A DNA stretch of 64,000 nt, from NCBI RefSeq assembly GCF_963665445.1, contig NZ_OY762276.1:1272001-1336000 (forward strand), read 5' to 3'. Under the pieces are notes generated by a model. The model worked only from the letters and a program-made list of their open reading frames with translations, searched no databases and was not told where the DNA came from. This document shows, one piece after another, positions 26,049 to 34,402 of the stretch. The DNA is from an uncultured Desulfobulbus sp. GTDB lineage: Bacteria > Desulfobacterota > Desulfobulbia > Desulfobulbales > Desulfobulbaceae. Position 1 is the stretch's first letter. The number at the start of each line of letters is the position of its first letter. The position numbers and the translations under genes were made by a program.

Positions 26049-27107
26049 ATGAATGCATCGGAACTTGTCTGTAACCGCAAGAGGCGGTCGCTTCTCAAAC
26101 TCGCGGGCCTGCTTGGCCTTGGCGCGGCCGTAACCGGCCTGGTGCCGACGGAGAAGCTTGAATCCCTTCTTTTTCGCCGCAACCAATACAAGGTGAGCGA
26201 GACCCGCCTGGCCATGGGGACCTATGTGGCGATTACCGCCATCCATCCTTCGCGCGACCAGGCAGAGCAGGCCATGGGCGAGGCCTTTGCGGAAATTGAC
26301 CGGCTCACCAGGCTGCTGACCCGTTTTGATGAAGGTTCGTCCATCGGGGTGCTCAATACTACCGGGTACCTGGACGAGGTGCCTGAACCCGTTGCCGCAG
26401 TCATCACCGCCTCGCACCATTATTACCAGCGAACCGGGGGTGTGTTCGACATCACGGTCAAGCCGCTGCTTGATCTGTATCAGACCCGGTTTGCCGCCCA
26501 CCAGGAGCCGACCGAACAGGACATGGCCGCTGCCGTGAAGCTGATCGGCCTGGAGTCATTGGAGGTTCGTGGCAAAACGCTTGCCTTTGCCAGGCCCGGT
26601 ATGGGGGTCACCCTGGACGGCATAGCCAAGGGCTATATTGTTGATCAGGCCTCGGCCCTGTTGCGAGCCCGGGGGATTGAAAATCACCTGATCAACGGCG
26701 GCGGCGATATCCGGGTCAGCGGCCATGCGGCCCAGGGAAAACCCTGGAGTATCGCCGTGCAGAACCCGGACCCAAACGGTCAATATCCGGAAACCTTTAC
26801 CCTGCACAGCGGGGCCGTTGCCACCTCGGGCGACTATGAGGTGTATTATGATCGGGAAAAACTGTTCCATCATATCGTCAATGCCCGTACCGGCCATTCG
26901 CCCCATTTTTGGGAGAGTTCCAGTATCGTTGCGCCGACAGTGACCGAGGCCGATGCCCTGTCCACGGCAGTCTTTCTCATGGAGCCAAAGGACGGTGTGC
27001 GCCTCATTGACACCATGCCCGGATGCGCCTGCCTTCTGCTGGCAAAAGACCGGCCCAAAACCCATTCGCGGGCCTGGTCCTCTTTGACAGGAAAAAATAT
27101 TGGTTGA
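26049..27107 (+). CDS. apbE: FAD:protein FMN transferase, Tat-exported
   Basis: ApbE attaches FMN covalently to threonines of RnfG and RnfD in the periplasm. The 352-residue protein has a twin-arginine signal (RKRRSLLKLAGLLGLGAAVTG), the MGTYVAITA start of the domain, GVTLDGIAKGYIVDQA, the NGGGDIRVSG FAD loop and HHIVNARTGHS near the metal site. ATG at 26049 is chosen over a TTG 15 bases upstream because it gives a normal Tat leader. Co-location with rnfG and rnfD, which both carry flavinylation motifs, defines its role. Confidence 0.94.
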   Translation: MNASELVCNRKRRSLLKLAGLLGLGAAVTGLVPTEKLESLLFRRNQYKVSETRLAMGTYVAITAIHPSRDQAEQAMGEAFAEIDRLTRLLTRFDEGSSIGVLNTTGYLDEVPEPVAAVITASHHYYQRTGGVFDITVKPLLDLYQTRFAAHQEPTEQDMAAAVKLIGLESLEVRGKTLAFARPGMGVTLDGIAKGYIVDQASALLRARGIENHLINGGGDIRVSGHAAQGKPWSIAVQNPDPNGQYPETFTLHSGAVATSGDYEVYYDREKLFHHIVNARTGHSPHFWESSSIVAPTVTEADALSTAVFLMEPKDGVRLIDTMPGCACLLLAKDRPKTHSRAWSSLTGKNIG

Positions 27108-27262
27108 AAGTATGACCCCTCGCTATTTGCTGTGGAATTTATGTGGCTAGGGATCCATCCCTAGCAATTAACGAGGAGCCAAAAAAATCATTTTCCTGGA
27201 GGACAGGGGCAAATCGGGAACTGCTGGTGCAAACTGTCTCACCTCGGCAATGATCCTGCAAG

Positions 27263-27350
27263 ATATCGTTCTCGTAAAAAAATACATGAACGACGTCCCT
27301 GGTTTTGTACCATACCGATTTCACGTGACGTAACTTTCAGCTTTCTGCCA
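27263..27350 (-). repeat. Decayed copy of the dispersed repeat
   Basis: The stretch keeps the order of the 107-bp repeat (ATATCGTTCTCGTAAAAA, GAACGACGT, GATTTCACG, TAACTTTCAGCTTT) with many substitutions. It lies in the 305-bp gap between apbE and the minus-strand HNH gene; no other feature is visible in that gap. Confidence 0.55.
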
Positions 27351-27412
27351 GTTGACGAACTCGTCCTGTTTCACTCTCAGTTGCGCAACAATGAGGTCTT
27401 TCTAGCTTCAGA

Positions 27413-27733
27413 CTATTTTTTATTTTTGGTTTTGTTTTCCAAAAGATGGGAAAGATTGGCGAAAGGAGCGTGCGTGATCGATGGTCCTCTTTCCCCATCG
27501 GGATTATCAGTAGGAAGCCATTCAGCGTCGAGAGAACGAGAGTGTTCGTTATCGTGGCAGTAAATACATAACAACTCCCAGTTGCTTCCATCGGGTGGGT
27601 TGTTTTTATAATTATGGTCTTTGTGATGGACTGTCAATTCGCGCAGGTTTTTTCCGGAGAAATCTCGTCCGCATTTTGCACAGACCCATGGGAGAATCTT
27701 GAGCGCTTGGTTTCGATAATCGACTTTTTTCAT
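27413..27733 (-). CDS. yajD: YajD-like HNH nuclease
   Basis: The 106-residue product matches the YajD family: ALKILPWVCAKCGRDF with the first CxxC, LRELTVHHKDHNYKNNPPDGSNWELLCIYCHDNEH with the HNH motif and second CxxC, and the C-terminal APFANL motif. The four cysteines bind structural zinc and the histidines form the betabeta-alpha metal site. The cellular role of YajD is unknown. Its ATG overlaps the stop of the upstream small ORF by four bases, so the genes are probably coupled. Confidence 0.82.
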   Translation of the reverse strand: MKKVDYRNQALKILPWVCAKCGRDFSGKNLRELTVHHKDHNYKNNPPDGSNWELLCIYCHDNEHSRSLDAEWLPTDNPDGERGPSITHAPFANLSHLLENKTKNKK

Positions 27734-27957
27734 GATTGCCAATGAGTCCCTGCAGAAATGAAGGTTACGTACCATTCCTCAAAAAGATGTTTTATCCACC
27801 CATAGTGGCTCAGGCGCGCTCTTCTGGGGAGCGAAGCATTCGATACATCGTCAACGTCACTCAGATAGCCAAGCAGGTCGATCTCAATGTTCTGCCATTT
27901 GCCAATAAACAGTAAGGTGACGGTTTGCAGAGGAGGGATGTGCGGTTCGAACTTCAT
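27730..27957 (-). CDS. Hypothetical 75-residue protein
   Basis: I do not recognise this product. It begins with an ATG that overlaps the stop of the broken gene upstream (ATGA) and ends with a TGA that overlaps the start of the yajD-like gene (ATGA). Such a double overlap favours real translation over chance. It has a hydrophobic patch (LQTVTLLFIGKW) but no clear membrane segment or motif. It could be a remnant of a longer gene. Confidence 0.4.
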   Translation of the reverse strand: MKFEPHIPPLQTVTLLFIGKWQNIEIDLLGYLSDVDDVSNASLPRRARLSHYGWIKHLFEEWYVTFISAGTHWQS

Positions 27958-28529
27958 CCCCCGTGCACAACCGCATCGGGTATCTCGTAGCGTTCGTCAC
28001 CAATGTGAATGACATTGAGATCAGCTTTCTGCTCGGCCTTGAATTTTCCGGTGTCAGTCTGACCCTGGTCGTAGCCGATCGCACGGCCCTTCTTAAAGAA
28101 TATTACCCGTCTGCTCCCATCAACCTTGGTGATCGTGACCAGAGCCACTGCCGTTGCCCTCCCGTTTGACCCCGAAGAGACAAGAGCCAGTGGGTTGCCC
28201 TTTGCTCATCGAACAGGGGATATTCCCCGTGGCATGGTAGTCGGTCCCGGCAACCTTTGCATCGCGGCTTGGAACATGAGCAGTCGATTTCCCTGCTCCG
28301 TCGATGATCATTTCGAGTCGGTAATGGGCTACCTCGTTGCGGCGTGCCGCTGATCGCATCATATAGACCCGGATTTTATAGTCGCCGCTTGCCGGCAAGG
28401 TGCCCTCGTATTGGTTTTGGTTGAGGCTGCCATTGAACATGGCCACCTCGTTTTGCCCGGGAGCCAGTATATTGAAAGAGGTGGCGCCATGTTTGCTTGC
28501 CAGGCTGACGTTCATGTATTGACCGGCCA
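27954..28529 (-). pseudogene. Broken exported-type beta-domain gene: truncated at the 5' end and frameshifted
   Basis: Two overlapping minus-strand frames together read as one protein. The first (28515 to about 28140) contains GQYMNVSL, FNILAPGQ, DYKIRVYMMRSAARRNEV, TDYHATGNIPCSM and GSCLFGVKREGNGSG. The second (about 28148 to 27954) continues with LVTITKVDGSRRVIFFKKGRAIGYDQ and ends ERYEIPDAVVHGG. A one- or two-base indel near 28140 breaks it. The 5' part is also missing: upstream sequence runs directly into the MFS gene, with no start codon or signal peptide. I recall similar domain arrangements in secreted proteins of unknown function. Confidence 0.7.
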
Positions 28530-28552
28530 GCTTGCTTGACCATGGTTGCCGG

Positions 28553-29761
28553 TCACAGGGAAGGTGTTTGGGGAGGATGGTAACAGAGCAATCCTAATGC
28601 CGCGAGTAGTGCGAACAAGCCTCCCGCCAGAAATGTGGCCGAGGCGCCGAATGCGCTCCATAAAGATCCCGCAATCAAGCTCGCGAGAAGGACCGCTCCC
28701 CCACTGACAAGATTAAACACGCCGAAGGCTGTGCCGCGAAGATCGGACGGGGCGGCATCTGCTACCAGCTTTGACAACAATCCTTGGGTGAACGCCATGT
28801 GGAGGCCCCAGAAAGCCGCACCGATAAATGCAACCCATGGAGATGCTGCCAGCGCCAAGATAATGTCGGCAAGAACAAGTATTGCCAGGCCAAACACAAG
28901 AAGGGCTCTGGCTGAATGTCGATCCGCTGCCGCACCCGCTGGATAGGCAAACAGGGAGTAAGCGACATTCATCACGATCATGATTACGGGGATGGAGCTC
29001 AGGGCAAGTCCTAGATCCTGACCTCGAAGAATCAGAAAGGCCTCGCTAAATCGGGCAAGCGTGAAGACTGCACCAAGGACGACAACCAGCCAAAACTGCA
29101 TAGGCAATCGCTTGCTGTCCATCAATGTCAGCCGTTTTTGAGTATCAGCAACCCGGGGCATGGATTGAGGTTCACGCACCATGATAACCAGAAGAAGAAC
29201 GGCAATGCATGCCGGGGCAAACGCTATCCATAAAATTGTTCTGATATCGGTTGTGAGCCAGTGCATGACGAGTACAACGAGGAGTGGCCCGATAAAGGCG
29301 CCAACAGAATCGAGAGCTTGGCGCAACCCATAGGCAGACCCGCGAAGATCGACTGGTGTAATATCAGCAAGCAGCGCGTCGCGTGGCGCATCACGAATAC
29401 CTTTGCCGATTCGATCGACAAAGCGTGCTCCGAATACCCAGCCAATTGTCGTTGCCAGTGGAAATATCATTTTGGTGACGGCACTGAGTGCGTATCCAAC
29501 GACAACAAGAAACTTACGCTTTTGGCAAAAATCGCTGATTACTCCGGAACATACCTTGGAAAGAGCTGCAGTTCCCTCGGCAAAGCCTTCGATGAGGCCA
29601 ATCGTCACCATGGATGTACCGAGCACTGTTGCCATGAATATTGGCAAGAGGCTATGAACGAGTTCGGAGGAGATGTCCATAAACATGGAGACTAATCCAA
29701 GCCCCCAGACACCTATGGGCAATCTGCGATGAACCTGTTTGGGGGAATACCTTGGGTGCAT
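28553..29761 (-). CDS. Major facilitator superfamily transporter
   Basis: The product of about 402 residues has twelve predicted membrane segments and the MFS loop motif between helices 2 and 3 (CSGVISDFCQKRK) with the related GARFVDRIGKGIRDAPRDALLADI typical of a subgroup annotated as putative metabolite or drug transporters. The substrate is unknown. No strong Shine-Dalgarno helps choose between ATG at 29761 and an upstream GTG at 29782. The remnant gene follows it. The 29783-30021 gap shows no gene. Confidence 0.83.
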   Translation of the reverse strand: MHPRYSPKQVHRRLPIGVWGLGLVSMFMDISSELVHSLLPIFMATVLGTSMVTIGLIEGFAEGTAALSKVCSGVISDFCQKRKFLVVVGYALSAVTKMIFPLATTIGWVFGARFVDRIGKGIRDAPRDALLADITPVDLRGSAYGLRQALDSVGAFIGPLLVVLVMHWLTTDIRTILWIAFAPACIAVLLLVIMVREPQSMPRVADTQKRLTLMDSKRLPMQFWLVVVLGAVFTLARFSEAFLILRGQDLGLALSSIPVIMIVMNVAYSLFAYPAGAAADRHSARALLVFGLAILVLADIILALAASPWVAFIGAAFWGLHMAFTQGLLSKLVADAAPSDLRGTAFGVFNLVSGGAVLLASLIAGSLWSAFGASATFLAGGLFALLAALGLLCYHPPQTPSL

Positions 29762-30021
29762 AGGTCTTGGTTGCTTTTCCACAAGGGAGAATTGGCTGTA
29801 GAGTTACGCGTTATCCAGAATGAATTTGCGGTACTGTGTTCATTAAGGAGGCTGCGCCAGGATCGTTCTTTGGAGGTATTCTCTCTCTGCAGTTTTGAAT
29901 ATATCCCTATGTTCCTTATCCTCAGAGGAAAATATACCGTTCTGTCCCGGAAAGATAACAATTATCCAACAATCTAGGTGAGCATGTACTGCGTTCCACT
30001 GCAGCATTCTCAAAAGCGGCA

Positions 30022-30615
30022 TCAACGACAAGGTTGGATTACATATTTCGACCCATGGGGGACCAGTTCTCGGATTCGTTGCAGGTCAGTCTCGGTGAGC
30101 CGGGATTGGTCAAAGGTGGTACGGAAGTGGTGGCCAATGCCGCTGCTGGCGAGCAGTTGCAGAGAACGTTGCAGGGCGCACCTGTCCACCTCGGTCCCGG
30201 CAAGTTCCGAATAACGCTCAAACGGAGCCTTGATGTCCATGGCCACGTAGTCCAGCAGGTTGTTGGTGAGCAACAGGTCCAGTAGATCGGGGTTGCTGCC
30301 GTTGGTGTCCAGCTTGACCGCATAGCCCAGTCTTTTGAGTGCGGAGCAGAAATCCGGCAATGCCGGCTGCAGGGTGGGCTCGCCGCCGCTGAGGACCACG
30401 CCTGCCAACTGCCCGACCCGTTCCCGCAGGCGGGCAAGGATTTCCCGCGGCGGATGGCTTCCGGCCCGATTGCGGGGTATGAGCTGGCCGTTGTGGCAAA
30501 AGGGGCAGCGAAAGTTGCAGCCCTGAAAAAAGACCACGGCCGCAACCTTACCGGGATAATCGATAAAGCTGTTGGGGTGGTAGCCGCCGATACGTAGCTC
30601 AGAAACTGTGGTCAT
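30022..30615 (-). CDS. nrdG: Anaerobic ribonucleoside-triphosphate reductase activating protein (NrdG2 type)
   Basis: This radical SAM enzyme installs the glycyl radical on NrdD. It has the signature GCNFRCPFCHN near residues 32-42, the VVFFQGC lead, SGGEPTLQ and YVAMDIKAP. IGGYHPNSFIDYPGK is typical of the NrdG2 subgroup. At 197 residues it is somewhat shorter than usual (about 230): it ends KYVIQPCR where relatives continue, so the C-terminus may have been lost. Its start overlaps the nrdD stop by 17 bp, so the two are translationally coupled and share the riboswitch-controlled promoter. Confidence 0.9.
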   Translation of the reverse strand: MTTVSELRIGGYHPNSFIDYPGKVAAVVFFQGCNFRCPFCHNGQLIPRNRAGSHPPREILARLRERVGQLAGVVLSGGEPTLQPALPDFCSALKRLGYAVKLDTNGSNPDLLDLLLTNNLLDYVAMDIKAPFERYSELAGTEVDRCALQRSLQLLASSGIGHHFRTTFDQSRLTETDLQRIRELVPHGSKYVIQPCR

Positions 30616-32722
30616 AGGTTAACCGCGCTGCAAATTCCGCCTGCTTGCCCTCGTGCCAGTGCTGAATTGGGCGGAGATAGCCCACCACCCGGGAATAGAT
30701 TTCAGTTCTGCTCCCGCAATGGGGGCAGAGGTGCTGTTCACCGGCCAGATACCCATGCTCCGGGCAGATCGAAAAGGTCGGTGTGAGGGTGAAGTAGGGC
30801 AGCCGGTAGCGGGTGCAGACGGTCTTGATAAAGGATTTGACCGTCTGCGGATCGATGTTGGAGTCGCCGATAAAGCAGTGTACCACCGTGCCGCCGGTGT
30901 ACTTGGTCTGCAGCTCGTCCTGGTGATCGAGCAGTTCAAAGATGTCGCTGGTGTAGTTGACCGGCAATTGGGTCGAGTTGGCATAGATGGGAATTGTTTC
31001 CTTGGGGCTGCAGGTCAGGGAGGCGCGCATCCCCGGGAAGCGTTGAGCATCCAGTTTCGCCAGGCGATGACCGGTGCCTTCGGCGGGGGTTGCCTCCAGG
31101 TTGTACTGGTTGCCGGTTTCCACCTGAAATTCCTGCAGGCGGTTGCGCATGTGGTCAAGAACGCTCAGGGCAAAGGTTCGTCCGCGCTCTCTACCGATAT
31201 CCTCACCCAGGAGGTTGAGGCAGGCCTCGTTGACCCCGATGAGGCCGATGGTGGAGAAGTGGTTTTCCCAGTAGCGGTTGAACCGCTGGTGAATGGCGCG
31301 GAGATAGAACCTGATATAGGGGTAGAGCCCTTTATCGGTGAAGGTTTCCAGGACCTTGCGCTTAGTCTCAAGCGAGGTCTTGGCAATTTGCATCAGCCGG
31401 TCCAGGCGACGGAAAAAATCAGCCTCGTCAACGGCCTGGTACCCCAGCGCCGCCATGTTGATGGTGACCACGCCGACGGAACCGGTGAGGGGGTTGGCGC
31501 CGAACAGCCCACCGCCCCGTTTTTCCAGCTCACGGGTGTCGAGCCGCAAGCGGCAGCACATGGAGCGGGCATCGTCCGGGCGAAGATCGGAGTTGATGAA
31601 GTTGGCAAAGTAGGGCAGGCCGTAGCGGGCCGTGGTCTGCCAGAGCCGCTCAAGGCTGGGATGGTCCCAGTTAAATTCAGCGGTGATGTTGTAGGTGGGA
31701 ATGGGGAAGGTGAACACCCGTCCTTTCGCATCCCCCTCGGCCATGACCTCGAGAAAGGCCTGGTTGAGCAGGTTCATCTCATACTGATACTCCCCGTAGA
31801 ACGAATCCCGTTCCTGGCCGCCGATGACGATCGGAATCTCCTTCAGGTTGGAGCTTGGGGTGAGATCCATGGTCAGGTTGGTGAAGGGGGTCTGAAAACC
31901 GACCCTGGTGGGCACGTTGAGATTAAAGACAAACTCCTGCAGGGCCTGTTTGACCTCGCGAAAACTGAGGCCGTCATGGCGGATAAAGGGGGCGAGCAGG
32001 GTGTCGAAACTGGAGAAGGCTTGGGCTCCGGCCGCTTCGCCCTGGAGGGTATAGAAGAAGTTGACGATCTGTCCGAGTGCGCTGCGAAAATGGTTGGCCG
32101 GTGCGCTCTCGGCCTTGCCGGGGGCACCGGTGAAGCCGCAGAGGAGCAGGTCACGCAGATCCCAGCCGACGCAGTAGACCGAGAGCAGGTTGAGATCGTG
32201 GATATGGAGATCACCTCTGAGGTGGGCATCACGGACCTCGGCGGGGTATATCTTGTTGAGCCAGTAGGTGCGGCTGAGTTCGCTGGAGATGTAGTTGTTC
32301 AACCCCTGGAGCGAGTAGGACATGTTGGAGTTTTCCTGCACCTGCCAGTCGAGTTGCTGCAGGTAGCCGTCGATCAGGTCAAGATCGGTCTGGGTGACCA
32401 TCTCCCGCAGGCGGGCGTGCTGATCGCGGTAGAGGATGTAGGCCTTGGCGGTTTTCTTGAAGGCAGAGGAGAGCAGCACCTCTTCCACCACGTCTTGGAT
32501 TTCCTCGACATCGGGAATTTCCGCTTCAATGAGGGATTGGGCGATGGCCAGCACCTGCATGGTCAAGCGTCTGGCCTCGGGTTGGCCGAATTCTCCGCTG
32601 GCCTGACCGGCTTTTAGAAGGGCATGGGTGATCTTGGACGCCTCGAAGGGGACCAGGCGCTGATCGCGTTTTTTAATGGTGGTGAAGAAGGGGACAAAGG
32701 ACTGCGGACGAACCTGTGGCAT
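30599..32722 (-). CDS. nrdD: Anaerobic (class III) ribonucleoside-triphosphate reductase
   Basis: NrdD makes deoxyribonucleotides with a glycyl radical under anoxia. The 707-residue protein has an N-terminal ATP-cone (KRDQRLVPFEASKITHALLKAG), the long catalytic domain, a C-terminal zinc site (CPEHGYLAGEQHLCPHCG) and the glycyl radical loop RVVGYLRPIQ with Gly near residue 681. ATG at 32722 is preceded by AAGGAG at good spacing; an in-frame ATG at 32746 is less well placed. A cobalamin riboswitch lies in its leader although NrdD itself does not use B12, suggesting that a B12-dependent class II reductase exists elsewhere in the genome and that nrdDG is turned down when B12 is plentiful (inference). 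Confidence 0.96.
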   Translation of the reverse strand: MPQVRPQSFVPFFTTIKKRDQRLVPFEASKITHALLKAGQASGEFGQPEARRLTMQVLAIAQSLIEAEIPDVEEIQDVVEEVLLSSAFKKTAKAYILYRDQHARLREMVTQTDLDLIDGYLQQLDWQVQENSNMSYSLQGLNNYISSELSRTYWLNKIYPAEVRDAHLRGDLHIHDLNLLSVYCVGWDLRDLLLCGFTGAPGKAESAPANHFRSALGQIVNFFYTLQGEAAGAQAFSSFDTLLAPFIRHDGLSFREVKQALQEFVFNLNVPTRVGFQTPFTNLTMDLTPSSNLKEIPIVIGGQERDSFYGEYQYEMNLLNQAFLEVMAEGDAKGRVFTFPIPTYNITAEFNWDHPSLERLWQTTARYGLPYFANFINSDLRPDDARSMCCRLRLDTRELEKRGGGLFGANPLTGSVGVVTINMAALGYQAVDEADFFRRLDRLMQIAKTSLETKRKVLETFTDKGLYPYIRFYLRAIHQRFNRYWENHFSTIGLIGVNEACLNLLGEDIGRERGRTFALSVLDHMRNRLQEFQVETGNQYNLEATPAEGTGHRLAKLDAQRFPGMRASLTCSPKETIPIYANSTQLPVNYTSDIFELLDHQDELQTKYTGGTVVHCFIGDSNIDPQTVKSFIKTVCTRYRLPYFTLTPTFSICPEHGYLAGEQHLCPHCGSRTEIYSRVVGYLRPIQHWHEGKQAEFAARLTYDHSF

Positions 32723-32785
32723 GGCTCTCTCCTTGACGCGAGGCAAGAGTGAATTGAAGGGCAGCCTAATCGTGGGGGCTGCGGT

Positions 32786-32965
32786 TTCACGGCAGGTCTT
32801 CGGACTTTCAGGCGATGATTGACCTACTGATTGCCACTTCCCGGTCGTGCTCGACCAGTGTTTTCGACAAGGTTCGTTCCTGATTACCGCTGCGCGACAG
32901 TTCCGGATTCACACCGGATTCCCTTTTCATCCTCTTGCTGGAATGCAGCAAGGGGAAACCGCTTG
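32786..32965 (-). promoter_or_regulatory. Cobalamin riboswitch upstream of nrdDG
   Basis: Read on the minus strand, the leader has an aptamer closing stem (GCGGTTTC with GAAACCGC), the core GGGAATCCGGTGTGAATCC, the four-way junction strand CGCGCAGCGGTAA and the 3' block GTCCGAAGACCTGCC, all typical of the cobalamin class. The B12-box block here reads GACCGGGAAGTGGCAATC. After the aptamer, GCAGCC and GGCTGC can pair about 55 bases before the start, and no T-run terminator follows, so control is probably by translation initiation. Confidence 0.9.
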
Positions 32966-32970
32966 ATCGC

Positions 32971-32999
32971 TATATATAGTGGTTTAACTTTCGAGTCAA
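32971..32999 (-). promoter_or_regulatory. Sigma-70-type promoter of nrdDG
   Basis: On the minus strand, TTGACT (32994-32999) and TATATA (32971-32976) are 17 bp apart. Transcription would begin around 32964, right at the 5' edge of the cobalamin aptamer, which fits a riboswitch leader. Confidence 0.75.
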
Positions 33000-33296
33000 C
33001 GCTAAAAATGGGGGCTATAGGTTGTTGGGCCGGAGAAGGGTGTCGGCTCCTTCGCTTTCCGGTGAAGATGAGGCGGCAAAGAAAAGGGAAGCTTTTTTGT
33101 TTAGATGTCCGTGTGAAGCCAATTAAAATATAACAAATTTTTATTTCCTGTTTACAGTTACACCTGGTAATTTTTCTTATATTCTCAAAATACTTCGTGT
33201 GCTCATTCCTCGTTGAATGCATTTTTTTCGACATTGCCCGATCCTTTGTAGAAGAGGGTGTCTTCTCCTGAAAATGAGCCTCGAACGTATCTTGTT

Positions 33297-33396
33297 TGTC
33301 GTTCTTGGCAAAGGATACGAGAACGATGTGTCGATCTTCAATACGTGCTGATGTGGCGATGCTTGGATTGTCGGACTTTGGGTTTTTCCGGGTCCA
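33297..33396 (+). repeat. Decayed copy of the dispersed repeat upstream of the feo genes
   Basis: GTCGTTCT, ACGAGAACGATG, CTTCAATACGTGCTGATG, GGCGATGC and TCGGACTTTGGGTTTTTCCG follow the order of the 107-bp repeat in the 14.3-kb orientation, with many changes. It occupies part of the 33000-33495 gap between the nrdD promoter and the dtxR-feoA gene. No other gene is visible there; an AT-rich stretch near 33121-33185 could hold the feo promoter. Confidence 0.5.
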
Positions 33397-33495
33397 TCGA
33401 GGTTGCCAATGCCCGCCTGAGAAGAGTCGTCTTCTTGGGCAAGGAGTTCCCCGGCTATCACTTGCCAACGAACATATTGGGATACCGTAGCAGCT

Positions 33496-34401
33496 ATGAG
33501 TGAACAGATTCAGATACAACATGCGTTAAAGTTTCTTGCCGAGTGTGAATACGAGCAATTGGCCGTAACACCCGAAACACTTGCCGAAAAGCTCGAAATT
33601 CCGCTTCGTCAGAGCAGGCAACTCCTGCAGGACCTGAATGCGGCTGGGTTGATCGAGACGGAGTTGTTCACCCTGACAGAGAGTGGACGGGAGTATGCGC
33701 TGCATGTGCTCAAGGCACATCGGCTCTATGAAACCTATCTGGCCAAAAAAACCGGTCACCATGAATCCCAGTGGCATAGGCTTGCCGATGAGCGCGAGCA
33801 TGAACTCACCAGGGAGGATGTAGCAAAACTGGCCCAGGAGCTGGGGTACCCGCGTTTTGATCCCCATGGCGACCCCATCCCCTCAACAACTGGGGAGATG
33901 CCACAAAAACGTGGTCGCCTGCTTGCCGATCATCCTGCCGGCTGGGTGGGGCGTGTTGTCCATATCGAGGATGAACCCGCCCATCTCTATGCCCGCATTG
34001 TCCAGGCCGGTATAGCCACCGATAGCATCCTTCGTGTTGAGTACAAGGATGCGCAGACCCTCAGCATCCGTCTGGAAGGACAAACCTTTGCCTTCCCTTT
34101 GGAGGTGGCCATGAACATCACGGTGGTCGAGTTGGAGGGAGCCCAGAGCTTTGATGAGAGCATCGAGCGTTTGTCAACCTTGCCTCTTGGTGCGCAGGCC
34201 GAAATCGTTGGCATGTCTTCGCTGTGTCGCGGCCTTGAACGAAATCGTCTGCTCGATTTAGGCGTCGTTCCCGGTACCGTGACCACGGCAGAACTGATGA
34301 ACCCCTCGGGAAGCCCGGTGGGGTATCGTATTCGCGGCGCCTGTATTGCTCTTCGTAAGGAACAGGCCGATCGCATTCGTATTCGAAAGGTGGGGCAGTA
34401 A
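33496..34401 (+). CDS. DtxR/MntR-type regulator fused to FeoA
   Basis: The 301-residue product begins with a winged-helix DNA-binding region (AVTPETLAEKLEIPLRQSRQLLQDLNAAGLIE), continues with the DtxR dimerisation/metal region (HRLYETYLAKKTGHHESQWHRLADEREHELT) and ends with a FeoA SH3-like domain (LPLGAQAEIVGM to GYRIRGACIALRKEQADRIRIR, about residues 225-298). FeoA supports ferrous iron uptake by FeoB, and DtxR regulators sense Fe(II) or Mn(II). The two FeoB parts follow on the same strand, so this protein probably both regulates and assists the transporter. There is no obvious Shine-Dalgarno before the ATG. Confidence 0.88.
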   Translation: MSEQIQIQHALKFLAECEYEQLAVTPETLAEKLEIPLRQSRQLLQDLNAAGLIETELFTLTESGREYALHVLKAHRLYETYLAKKTGHHESQWHRLADEREHELTREDVAKLAQELGYPRFDPHGDPIPSTTGEMPQKRGRLLADHPAGWVGRVVHIEDEPAHLYARIVQAGIATDSILRVEYKDAQTLSIRLEGQTFAFPLEVAMNITVVELEGAQSFDESIERLSTLPLGAQAEIVGMSSLCRGLERNRLLDLGVVPGTVTTAELMNPSGSPVGYRIRGACIALRKEQADRIRIRKVGQ

Positions 34402-34402
34402 C

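Noticed and set aside
29966-30033. Frameshifted C-terminal continuation of NrdG
   Set aside because: Another frame stays open after the stop, but I could not match it to the NrdG C-terminus, so I only note that the protein is short.
30653-32617. A 654-residue plus-strand open frame opposite nrdD
   Set aside because: nrdD on the minus strand has all catalytic motifs, a ribosome site, a promoter and a riboswitch; the plus frame has none.
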